A DNA stretch of 64,000 nt, taken from contig JAEQBH010004419.1 in NCBI GenBank assembly GCA_016808115.1, positions 62,001 through 126,000 of the forward strand, written 5' to 3'. The notes under the pieces were generated by a model that searched no databases, was not told where the DNA came from, and was given only the letters and a program-made list of their open reading frames with translations. This DNA comes from Tetrastigma voinierianum. Its lineage: Eukaryota > Streptophyta > Magnoliopsida > Vitales > Vitaceae. Made by a program: the position numbers and the translations under genes. Of the stretch, positions 1 through 9,330 are shown piece after piece; positions within the stretch are counted from its first letter, which is position 1; each line of letters opens with the position of its first letter.

Positions 1-602
1 TATATATATTCACGAGGGTTGCCCACTAATACACAAATAATTCTTTAAGGCTTAGGCGAGTGTGAGAGAGCTTCTGGTGAGACTGATCCGAGTTGGCTGC
101 GTAGACATTCAAGCAGGATCATGCATTTGCTTGAATGGGCAAGTAAATTGGAACATTGCACTGCACTTAGGTGGTGAGTAGCCCACTTTAAAGTATTCTC
201 CCACTGAGCTTTAGCTCACCCCGCCGTGATCCCCTTTAAGGTACAGATTATGGCGCGGAAGACTCGCTCGGTCTGAGGTTGATAAGAAGAAAGCCGTGTG
301 GCTTTGATGATTACATGTATTAGAATTTGAGTATTTTAATATATGTTGTATAAGAGTAAACATTTGAACTTGAAACTATTGGATTTATGTGTTGAGCATT
401 ACTGATGGGCCCAAGTGGCCGGATTGATATATATATTGCATATATTGTCGATCAGGATGTGTTTATACAGGTTTTGTATTTAGGTAGAGCTCCCTGGCAT
501 AGTGAGAGACTCCGCCCGATTCTAAAGTGGCCGGGCAACCCGACCTCCACTCTGTATTCCGCTGGCTACTGGTAGTCAACGACCCCTAAGCCGGGCGTCA
601 CA
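1..602 (+). repeat. Family A LTR, 3' part (5' LTR of element A1)
   Basis: This is the last 600 bases of a family A LTR; its start lies outside the window. It matches the 3' ends of the A LTRs at 15279-17379, 34777-37050 and 49684-51916 segment by segment. Shared pieces are the 'gcttaggcgagtgtgag' stretch, the hairpin-like block near 170-235 (GGTGAGTAG to GCTCACC), the 'acatgtattagaatt' stretch and the terminal GGGCGTCACA at 593-602. A primer-site-like sequence follows at once, which makes this a 5' LTR rather than a solo LTR. Bases 1-30 are the last unit of the LTR-internal minisatellite. Confidence 0.85.
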
Positions 603-605
603 AAA

Positions 606-618
606 TTGCATCGAGCTT
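606..618 (+). other. Degenerate primer-binding site (initiator tRNA-Met), element A1
   Basis: TTGCATCGAGCTTA lies a few bases after the LTR end. It resembles TTGGTATCAGAGCTTA, the complement of the 3' end of plant initiator tRNA-Met. The better-preserved A copy at 37052 reads TGGTATCGTAGCTTAAG in the same place, which supports the identification. Confidence 0.6.
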
Positions 619-1559
619 AGGCATGTCGAATACCTAGGGAGCCTGGTTCGTATCCACTGTTCACTAGGTGGTATGGTGTGGCATAGGTTTATGGGAACCT
701 ATGGATAGAAAAAAGGGCTTAGGTCATAGTTGGATGAGAGCATCACCACTAGGTGTGGTTTGATGATATGTATAGGTATGAGATTACCTAGGAAATCAAT
801 GATACCAGACACGCATGCATGTGTTGGTGTTTTGTGTGATTGGATTTTTGTGAAGTGTGCTTGCATGTTTGGTTGTGCATAACATGAATTGTAGGTGTTA
901 TGTGATTGAATTTATGTGATATGCTCGCTGATAGCATAGGATGTGTGGAACATTTTGTGTAGCTTAAGGGCAGGTAAACTAACCATGAATTAACCAAAAT
1001 AAATTCATAATTTATTTGGTTTAGTGGAGAAGAAAGGTAATTTTTAAGGTTTTACAGTGTAAAACTGAAGAAAATTAAATGAAATAAATTTTACTAAATT
1101 ATTTGGGATGTTGGAAAGTGAGAAGAAATTTTAAAGCAAAGAAAATAAATTTTTTCAAATTTATTTGGTTATATGGAGGAAAATAATTTTCTAAGATTTT
1201 ACAAGTGGTAAAATTGAAGAAATGGAAGAAAATAAATTTTTATAGTATTTGAGTGGAGAAAATTTTAAAGTAAAACTGGAAAAGGAAAATAAATTTTATA
1301 AATTTATTTGGTTATGAAGTGGGAAACAATTTTCTAAGGTTTCATATGGTATAAAATTTAAGAAAATCGAGAAAATAAATTTATAAATTTTATTCTGAGG
1401 TCTAAGAAAATGAAAAAAATGATTTTGTGATTTTTTTGTATTTTAGTCATTGAAATAATGAGAAATTTTTTTTTTAATTAAAGAGAAATGAAAAAAATTT
1501 ATGGTGTAAATTTTGAAGGGCTACCGCCTGCATTGTATCATGGAGGAAAGGATTTTTGT

Positions 1560-1715
1560 ATTAAAAGAAAAAGTTGATTATATTGCAATAGGAAGGTTGG
1601 AATGCTAGGATTGTATCGCAGAAGGTTGGTTGAGTTGCAATACAAAACTGTATTGCAACAGATACCGGGACAGGTGGGTTGGTCGGGGCCACGATACAAA
1701 ATTTGTATCGTGATG
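1560..1715. repeat. Palindrome cluster upstream of GC-rich island (A1 leader)
   Basis: There are two perfect hairpins. TTGCAATACA (1635-1644) and TGTATTGCAA (1649-1658) flank a 4-base loop. CACGATACAAA (1690-1700) and TTTGTATCGTG (1702-1712) flank a single base. Half-copies of the same words (ATTGCAATA, TGTATCGCA) lie just upstream at about 1580-1625. The cluster is not preserved at the equivalent place in the element at 34777-41731. Confidence 0.8.
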
Positions 1716-1719
1716 TAGG

Positions 1720-2000
1720 CCGCTGGCCGTCAGGCCGGGCGACAGGGGCGCGCGAAGGCAGCGGGCCGCGCGTGCGCGTGCAGCCGCAGGCGCTTCGCGC
1801 GGGCGCAGGCGTGGCGCCGGGCGCACAGCAGGCCGGGCACGCAGCGCAGGCGCCGCGCGGGCGGACGCCAGCAGCAAGGGCGGCAGCGCGGGCGCACGCG
1901 CGGCGCACGCTGGGCACGGGCGTGGGCGCCATGCTGAAGCTCACTACCGGGCGCGCTGCGGCGCGCAGCTGGGCGGCCGGCCGGGTCGTACCGGGCTAGT
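1720..2000. other. GC-rich island in A1 leader
   Basis: About 280 bases of almost pure G/C with many CGCG, GGCGC and GCGCGC words, set in surroundings that are strongly AT-rich. Several reading frames on both strands stay open here only because G/C-rich sequence lacks stop codons. I do not call a protein. A comparable island sits in the same leader position in the A element at about 37862-38180 and in the E element at about 58670-58920. Confidence 0.75.
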
Positions 2001-2627
2001 TTGGTGCACAGCGGCACTTGGCCTACCACTCGCTTTTGGAACCAATCGACTCAAGATCGCTCATGAGTCATTAAATGACATCGCTCATTGTAAATAAAAT
2101 TTTTTTCGAAAAATTAAATTAATATTTATTAAATTCAAATAAAATCAAATCAAATCAAATAAATTTTGATAAAATTTTCGAAAATAAAATTTTCAAAAAT
2201 AAATTTTTGAAAATAAAATTTTGTTGAAACACATTTTAAACGCGAAATTGATTATGATAAGAATCAGTTATGTGTGTATGATTAAGGTTCCTGGCCGTGG
2301 TTACGCCTGTAGATACTGTATTTGATTTAACTATACCAATGGTGATCGCGGTAGTTACGCACGAAATTATAATAGCACGTGATGCGATAGAAAATGGGCA
2401 ATGCTAAGGTCAGGAATTATGACTCAGGGGATTTGGGTGCCGAAATGAACAAGAGCCTAGAATTTTATAGAATTAAATGAATTAAGTGGTTGGAATTCTA
2501 GCACCACTTAGAAATGAACTGGTTAGTTCATGGTCAAGCCAAGTTCATTATTAGTAATCAAGATCCGTGATTACTAGTCGACCGAAATGAAAAAATTAAT
2601 TGATTTTTGTTGCCATGTTGACTGTGT

Positions 2628-2960
2628 AAATGGTCGATAGAGGACGAGGACGTAGAGGACGGCCCACCGGGCAATCGGTCGTGCACCATCGACAATCGAC
2701 TCACCGCCAGATTTGATCAACAGCCTCGCAGGTCGCTGCAAAGGTCGCACAGACAGCTAGTATAGCAGTGGACATGGAGATCCTAGTAACCTCCAGAGGT
2801 TTAGGACGATCCGACATTCACAGGGTAGAGATCCGATGGTGGTAGACCACTGTCTGCGCAGTAACGAAAGTGTTGTGAGGCTACAGATTACTCGACACGA
2901 CTGCGATTGGGGACTAACATGGTTTCAGCCTGTGAGAACGGGCCCAACATATGTGAAATG
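2628..2960 (+). pseudogene. Gag-like remnant, N-terminal part (element A1)
   Basis: The frame starting at an ATG near 2628 opens with an Arg/Gly-rich N-terminus (VDRGRGRRGRP), a common start for plant Ty3/gypsy gag proteins. Further on a second frame carries an FRTIRHSQGRDPMVVDH-like stretch, reminiscent of the conserved 'F.G..DP..A..W' start of retrotransposon gag. The frames do not join without indels, so this is a pseudogene. No CCHC zinc knuckle is recognisable. The assignment depends on short motifs and position only. Confidence 0.5.
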
Positions 2961-3299
2961 GGCAAGGACCTCAGAGACCTTGGGAGGAGTCGTTAGATAT
3001 GAATTCCTCCCAAGGATTAGGGCGAATAGGGTAATGATATAAATATGGTTACGAAGCTGAGATCTCGAGGACTCTACTCAATGGACCCGAGGATTATGGA
3101 TATGTCGAGTTCGATGTCATCCCTGGGATGGATCGCTGACAAGCCATATGCTGTTATCGATCATGAGCGCAGGAGAGTTACCGCCACACGCCAGGATCTG
3201 CATCGTGTTGTATTCTCGTGGGGGCAAGTACTCAGATTTTGCCCTGTACAAAGATATGAGTCCAAGTGTTAGGGACAGCTTAAGGTTAGCTACGAGCCT

Positions 3300-3897
3300 T
3301 ACCTCAGAGGACGAGGTGACCACTAGATCTAATTCTCGAGTGGTTTGCGAGTACGAATATTTTTCCGTGATGAGCCAATTGACTACCTCCACATGTACGA
3401 GACTGCATCTAGTTACACCCTCGGGGTACTTTAACCATCTCTATGATTCCGCATAAGACGGCACCGCTGAGTCAGGGAACCTCGCAGTCCAACTACAAGT
3501 GGCTACTGGACAAGGATTATTAGACCGGTGCACTTCACCATGGGGCGCCTTTGCCTTAGTTGCGAAGAAGAGGGGCAAGACCCTTCTACCGTGAAGTGGC
3601 CATGTACGTGAACCGGTTATGATCCGTAACTGCATCTATTACCGAGGATCACATTTATTTGACAGTTGTAGAGAGCGCGAGTCTACCCAAGATAGACCTT
3701 CGTGACCGTTTTCACACCGAGTTAGGGAGTATGTATGTCCTTTAAGATCGCGACGCGCTGGGGCACTTTGAGTCGGCGGTGACGCCTTCAGATCACCGAA
3801 TAGCGCCAATGCAGATTCATGACCTCACGTGATGTGGTGTTCCAACCTTATCTAGACGCTTGTCGTAGTCTTCGGGATGACATTTTGATCTACTCCC
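3300..3897 (+). pseudogene. Ty3/gypsy reverse transcriptase remnant (element A1)
   Basis: Frameshifted pieces appear in the order expected for gypsy RT. There is a VVCEYE...FP-like linker near 3340. An 'ELLDKG.IRP' plus 'PWGA' plus KKK-like segment lies at about 3500-3580, 'CIDYR' near 3630, a GYYQLR-like segment near 3730 and a 'GHFE..V.P' segment near 3765. The catalytic-box region lies at about 3868-3897, where the sequence reads DDILIYS after a one-base disturbance of the expected F(V/I)DD box. The ORF of 89 codons at 3819 covers only the last part. The gene ends abruptly at the inverted LTR fragment. Confidence 0.75.
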
Positions 3898-3906
3898 GCT
3901 CCGTGA

Positions 3907-4117
3907 CGCCCCAAAACTGGGTCCGTTTGACTACCCGCCAACTCGCAGAATACTATGGAGGCCTGCCACCGACACCACTTCGTAAAATCCGCAGAGTCTT
4001 TGTGATCGGAGCTCTACCCAAATACGGTACCTACATATACCTGTCCCAAACAATCCAATATGTGCAATATATATCCCAACATGAGTAAAATTGCCTCTTG
4101 GGCTCATAAACCAATAC
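3907..4117 (-). repeat. Inverted 3' end fragment of a family A LTR
   Basis: The sequence starts TGACGCCCCAAAA, the reverse complement of the A terminus GGGGCGTCA. It continues as the reverse complement of the last 210 bases or so of the A LTR, including the reversed 'gggtagagctc', 'gggacagg' and 'ttgggcccat' words. It breaks off at about 4117 and joins a + strand A LTR fragment directly, giving a tail-to-head inversion junction inside one LTR family. Confidence 0.75.
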
Positions 4118-4236
4118 TCATAAATCTAGTTAGCACGTAAAATTTCAAGAATTTGTCGAGACAAGAAGTCGACACGCTGAGGCATCGTTGTTTCGGTGTC
4201 AGAAATCGATTTCGATGCGACGAAAGGCACATATAG
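4118..4236 (+). repeat. Family A LTR fragment (outer LTR, part 1 of 3)
   Basis: This starts at 'aatctagttagcacgtaaaattt', about 130 bases into a normal A LTR, and runs to 'gacgaaaggcacatatag'. The same LTR resumes at 14491 after the B element with 'tatagcatgtactcat'. The five bases TATAG are present at both edges (4232-4236 and 14491-14495). Confidence 0.8.
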
Positions 4237-5024
4237 TGACAGGACCCGACCCGAATACCCTTCCAGGGTACCCCGGGTAGTCCCGCCTAGTGGAGTCCCA
4301 TTGTACAATCTCTAGGGAATGCACAAAGGGGCCCCACCTAAAAGAGAAGTAAATACCTGCAGCACTATAATACCTCAAATATATAGATAAATCCACCTAA
4401 TCGACCCATCCAAGCAAGGGTAGGTCATAACCACATCATACATAAAAGGAACTCAACAGCTTAATATTAATGTCGAGCGCTCTAAGAATATCAGGGATTT
4501 AGGGTACAAGTAGAAAATGAATAAGTCCAATACAAAACTCGGGACAGATAAATGTGATAAAAAGTAATGATACCGTGGGCGGAGAGAGCGACGCCAACTG
4601 GGCGCGAATAGGCCCGTACGAACCGTCTGACCTGGGGGGGAACAGATGAAATAATAATGTGAGATAATAAATTTGAGTGGTATAGTTTATGAGGAAAATA
4701 ACATTTCTTATATTTCAATAGTTCTCCTCTCAAACATTCCGCTCATGCTCAACATTTCCAATAGTTCTCCTTCAGAAGTTCCCGCTTAGAAACATTTCAC
4801 AAAAACCCAACTTTTACCCCAAGTCCAACATATGCATCATGCTCAACAAATTAGCCGTCCCAATGTTAAGAAAACATAACTGAACCGGTGACACAACATA
4901 AAGCCAAGCACAAAACATGTATAGTCATCAAGGATAAAAATAACCATGAAATGCACCAAACCATGAGTATTAAAATAGTTATACCACATTTAGAAAATCA
5001 ACAACGCCCATACCACATAAACCA

Positions 5025-5465
5025 ACGCCAGACCGCACTATGTACTCATCCTAAACCTGGCCGGGTAAACCGACCACGCCACCGTGGCAACCCATAATAC
5101 CAAAACCGCTTCGTCAAACCGAATTCACGCTACCGCGGCAAACCCGTATCACCAAACCGTCGTGTCAAACCTCCACTCACGCTACCGTGGAAACCCGTAA
5201 TACCAAACCGTCGTCAAACCGACCAATGCCTACCGCGGCAAACCTAAATACCAAACCGTTTGGGTCAAACCGACCACGCTACCGCGGGCAAACCCAGAAT
5301 ACCAAACCGTCGGAATCAAACCGACCTCACGGCAATGTGGCAATCCACAAACCGGGCTTCGTCAAACCGACTTCACGCAACGCGGCGTACCAATAAACCG
5401 TCTGGGTCGTTCGACCTCATTTCGCAACGCGGGCAACTAATAAACCGTTCTCATTCTCGCCGTAC
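5025..5465. repeat. Minisatellite inside family B LTR (copy 1)
   Basis: Roughly seven imperfect tandem units of about 55-65 bases. Each is built on 'taccaaaccg', 'tcaaaccgac' and 'acgctaccgcggcaaaccc'. Unit length varies by small indels. The homologous LTR has the same array at 12500-12925 with a different number and order of units. Confidence 0.8.
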
Positions 5466-6857
5466 TTTCCAACAATACCGTGACGTGAGTCACCACAAAA
5501 TCTCAAGATCCCCCTTTTCTTTACAATAGTTTTTTCAAGATAGTTTACAACCTCAATCCATGTACCCAAAATATCCAAACACCAATCGACCATCCACGAA
5601 CACAAGAAAACTTTCAACAGTTAAAATGTTGACAAAATTCACATGAAATACAACTTGTTTTATATGAAACCAAAATCATGTTCGAATGCAACCAACCATC
5701 CGATCAAAAACAATATATATGTAAAGTATTTAATCACAGATATATCAACACAATACTCCCAAATCATTTAAAAGCATATAAACCACTCATTGCACTATAG
5801 ACGCACCCGCTCCCCCGCAGATCGTCTCCTACCCTACGTGAGTGCCTGTAATATAGATAAAACTCGCAGCTCTAATAATCGAACTAACAACTTTAGGATG
5901 CCCCAAGGCCTTAGAATAATCAAGTAGAACTAAGAACCATCCAAATTGACCCCATGTCCACTACACGCTGTGCCCTATAGTCCGGGATAATCTAAAATTG
6001 GGGCTTTTCAATTTAGTTAATTTCCTCTCAAATCGAATCCATCCAATAATTCCTAAACATCCACCTCACTAATACAACTTCAATTTTGCCTAATTTGACC
6101 AATTGATACTCTATTTTGGCCCCGACTTCTGTACTCATCTTAAACACTAAAAATGGAAAACTGAATCAAACGACGCCCAAAATTTACAAACCACATATCA
6201 ATGGAGTCTAAGAGACCGTGAATTCATTGGTACCATTACCTTGGTCTAACAAATGTGGTGGCCTGGAACCCGACACGGCTTCGCCAATTTCGGCTGTTGT
6301 AACTTCCAAACTAAGTGAAAATCGCAAAGGACCACGTGAGATGAGTCTTAAGGTCCAAAAATGGTGGAAAGGAGCTGGCAGGGTGGCCCTAAGTGGCCGG
6401 AAATGGCCTAAATCACAAACTCAGGAGAGGTCGGTAGAAGCCGCTGTCCGTCTGGCCGCTGTGATCCCGGTCCGGCGGCGGCTTGGTCAGTGGAATTTAC
6501 TACTGCATCGTCCTCCCGCATGGTTCATGGTCCGCCGTAGTCGCTCGCTGGCCTGAGTGCCCTCGTCTGTTCCATCTTCCACGGCCGTTGTGCATACCGC
6601 CCAAATGGTGTTCCCGGTTCTGTTTTCTTAGTTTTCGGGGTTCAAAAGTGTCTTGGAGGCTAGGTTTCATTTGGAATCCCAAACTATGTTTATATAGGGT
6701 CTTAGGTCACCTCGGTAAAAATCTTATTTAATTCTGTATAATCGGGAGCAAGTGCTACTCATTAACTTCTAATAGTCAGAACTTTTATCCAGAAGTCGGA
6801 TCATGACGCTCCGCCCCGTCTATGGACTCGTATCGACGAGGCCTACAAAATGGTGCC

Positions 6858-6965
6858 TTAGTCAACCCAAAATTATTCATTCTCAAAAGTCAACTTTGGT
6901 CAACCCACGGGCGGTTGGTCAAACCTAGTCAACTTTGGTCAAACTTAATCAAGCTTCGTCAAACA
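6858..6965 (-). promoter_or_regulatory. W-box cluster at the sense start of family B LTR (copy 1)
   Basis: Within about 105 bases the + strand shows six (A/G)GTCAA words plus one CGTCAA. On the sense strand these are TTGAC(C/T) cores, the binding sequence of WRKY transcription factors. They lie in the first 150 bases of the sense LTR (U3), where promoter elements of LTR retrotransposons normally are. The paired LTR keeps the same cluster at 14342-14455. Function is inferred. Confidence 0.55.
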
Positions 6966-7005
6966 CGTTTAAACTTGTATTATTTGCACGGGTCATTACA
7001 ATCTA

Positions 7006-7020
7006 CCCTTAAAAGAAAAA
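7006..7020 (-). other. Polypurine tract of element B
   Basis: The + strand reads CCCTTAAAAGAAAAA directly next to the LTR end at 7000. On the minus strand it is a purine-rich TTTTTCTTTTAAGGG-type end just before the 3' LTR, the usual second-strand primer. The integrase C-terminal remnant lies immediately upstream on the minus strand. Confidence 0.65.
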
Positions 7021-7029
7021 TTTCGTCCA

Positions 7030-7500
7030 TTAAATTGCACTGCGGCTAGTGGAAGAGATGAGGATAATGTTCAAGATCCGTCTCCCGCTCCCAAGTCGCT
7101 CCCCGACCAGGTGGTTTCTCCAAATGGCTTCACTAAGGATATGGTCTTGTTGCGAAACTCCTTCTCTTCCCTAACCGACCCGCACTTACGCTCCTCATGT
7201 GGATAAGTCATCCTTCAGCTCAATCTCTGGTGTCTCCAACACATGTGAGGAATCTGGAATATACTTGCGTAGCATGGAGATGTGGAACACATTATGGACT
7301 CAAGAAAACTCCTCCGGCAAGTCAAATCTATAGGCCACGGGACCTATCCTCTCAACAATCTCAAAAGGTCCTATGTAGCGAGGATTTAGCTTTCCTCGCT
7401 TCCCAAAGCGTACCACCCCCTTCCAAGGAGAGAGTTTTAAGAATACTCGATCCTCGACTCACAAACTCAAGATCTCAGAATATCCACATGGCCACTTAAA
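7030..7500 (-). pseudogene. Integrase C-terminus with GPF/Y motif plus chromodomain remnant (element B)
   Basis: Read on the minus strand, about 7420-7210 encodes GKRGKLNPRYIGPFEIVERI followed by VAYRFDLP, VHNVFHISMLRKYIPD and SHVLE. This is the GPF/Y module that ends chromovirus integrase. It holds one in-frame stop after PEEFS and no large loss. Downstream (about 7200-7030) REEKEFRNKTI and A(I)WRNH are followed, in a shifted frame, by ATWERETDLEHYPHLF. This matches a chromodomain C-terminal half with its conserved 'ATWE' signature. The integrase zinc finger and catalytic core are absent. The reading frame ends next to the polypurine tract, as expected for a pol terminus. Confidence 0.85.
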
Positions 7501-7509
7501 TATTCATCA

Positions 7510-9055
7510 AACGTATGCTCAACCACCAACAAGCCAAGGTTGGCATACAATCTTCCATCCTCAAAACCCTACAGTCCAACTTTCATGCCACATACTGGTC
7601 TCAGACTCTACAATCTAAGGTGGAGGGAAATAATGGGGATGAGTTCGACAACCCAAGAGGGTGAACCCTAAACGGGGCCATGCTCATAAACATTTCAATT
7701 ATACATAATTCAAAGATATCTCAAACATGAGCATTTCTACATATATTAGGTTGATGATGAAACACATAAATGCAATACTACCACCATCTCAACCTCACGC
7801 TGATTCTTTCGAAGCCAACCTGGGACTAGCCAATCATCCTCGAATAATGACAAATTGTCAGACTTACCACCCAAGGATATGCCCACATCCCATATATCTA
7901 TGAATTTTCTGGATTACAGCCTATGACTAGCCATCGCCCCGTGTCCATTATGATCATCCACTCTCACATACTCCCATACCCATGTCATGCTTTAAAAAAC
8001 AATTTCACCAAGCATTCAACCACATGGATATTTAAAAACATCATGTACCAATTAATTCAAAGATTTCCATATATATAAAAATATGCATTATATATCACTA
8101 GCAAATCACACAGTCAAAGCACGGAATGGTACAAAATTCCCACAACATCAAACCACAGTACACGCAGGAGAAGGTTATAAGACCCCACCTTTCCTCTTGG
8201 ATTCAAAACCGCAAGTCTCCCAAGGAAGTCAAAACCCGAGACTACTTCCAAGGATCCGTAAATAATAGTCATAAGATTCCTTAGCCTCACAATCTGTCAT
8301 GTAAAAATTACCTCAAGTGGTCTATTACTTATCACCACTGACTCATGAAGTTATTCTATATCTTCCAACATAAACCTGATCCCCAAGTGCACCCTCTTAC
8401 ACTATTAGATCAACATTAACACTCATTATTAGGTTACACTAAAACAACGTGACTAACACAAAACACCTCTTGTACTCCATTCCATATTACCTTATCAAGA
8501 TAAAGTGCTAAGGGTTCTTTTTCAACTGGGATCACCCAGTTTGGAGCAAAAATGATCAAGTTATGGCCAAAATACTAACACTGGCCATAACAGAAAAATC
8601 CAGCCCACAAAGATGCAAGAATTTACATTTTCTTCCTAATTTTCCATAAGTTTCCAACCAAATCAATCCAACAAACACACATCAAAGCCACGATCTAACC
8701 CGACATCTTCCAAAAACACATCTGGGGCCAAGAATCTAGGCTTTTCCAACTTATCACTCAACTAATCTAAGGTTGTGATGAAACTCTAACTTCCAAAAAA
8801 GAGAGTAATCCATGAATCGTATCCCCATACAAAATCACCTCAAACTTACATTAATAACCAAGGATTAGGGTCTACCTCCCATATCCTTCTTCAAATCTAG
8901 GGCGAGAGAAATTTCCAACCAAAATCCTAGAAAAGAACCATTCTCTACAAGAATCAAACCAACAACCTTTACCTTTTTGGGCTCAATCTCCTTTCCTAGT
9001 CAAATGAAGTGGTCCTCGCTATTCTGAGAACCCTCATGAACTCCGCTGTGACACT
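7510..9055. repeat. AT-rich insertion or LTR-like segment inside element B pol
   Basis: This 1.5 kb separates the integrase end from the RT of element B and has no recognisable coding content. Near 8505-8570 it holds 'gtgctaagggttc', 'caactgggatcaccca' and 'aagttatggcc'. These are close to words in the family D LTRs at about 22675-22740 and 27990-28060. It may be a truncated LTR of a family related to D. I could not find clear LTR ends or a target-site duplication. Confidence 0.45.
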
Positions 9056-9059
9056 CCCG

Positions 9060-9330
9060 CTATTCCTAGGGAACTCCGCACTTCTGTCATCGTAGTTGGT
9101 TGCTCCCAATTTGCCACTGCTTCTATTTTCTGAGGATCCACATGAATGCCACAGATAAACTATATGTCCAGAACCCCACTACCAACTAAAATTCTACTAC
9201 GAATCGCATACAACTAGTATCACTTAAAGTCTCTGTGAACACCAAACCCAAATGTCTCTCATGTTCCAACTCGCTTCGAGTACACTAGGATATCGTCGAT
9301 GAAGACAAAGACAATGACGAAAGACCCGGC
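9060..9330 (-). pseudogene. Ty3/gypsy reverse transcriptase, C-terminal part (element B)
   Basis: On the minus strand 9330-9290 reads FVFIDDILVY, the catalytic (F/Y)xDD box of gypsy RT. About 130 bases downstream come GIHVDPQKIEAVANWEQP and TEVRSSLGIAGV, the conserved linker between RT and RNase H. The part upstream of the box continues at 11324-11575 on the other side of the solo A LTR, so the insertion splits RT just before its catalytic box. The usual RNase H domain is lost at the low-coordinate end. Confidence 0.85.

Larger units (their letters stand above)
603..3897 (+). mobile_element. Internal region of Ty3/gypsy-like element A1, decayed and truncated
   Basis: Order on the + strand: primer site, AT-rich leader (to about 1560), palindrome cluster and GC-rich island (1560-2000), AT-rich stretch (2080-2240), gag-like start (about 2628), RT remnant (about 3300-3897). 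The leader is collinear with 37050-38740 in the complete A element, including 'catcaccactaggtgtgg' and 'gagattacctagga'. The element stops inside RT at 3897, where an inverted A LTR end begins. Connector, RNase H, integrase, polypurine tract and a recognisable own 3' LTR are missing. The stretch between leader and gag (2240-2628) has no recognisable coding content. Confidence 0.75.
4237..7000 (-). repeat. Family B LTR (3' LTR, minus strand)
   Basis: On the + strand it runs from TGACAGGACCC at 4237 to GGTCATTACA at 7000, so the sense LTR starts TGTAATGACC and ends with TGTCA. The length is about 2.76 kb. It aligns along its length with 11750-14490, with shared words 'aatgcacaaaggggcccc', 'aaaagccaagcacaaaacatg' and 'gactcgtatcgacgaggcct'. 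It contains a minisatellite (5025-5465) and a W-box cluster (6858-6965). Confidence 0.85.

Noticed and set aside
1561..2029. Several frames of 90-127 codons on both strands
   Set aside because: Same compositional effect of the GC-rich island. They overlap each other on both strands with no initiation context or family resemblance.
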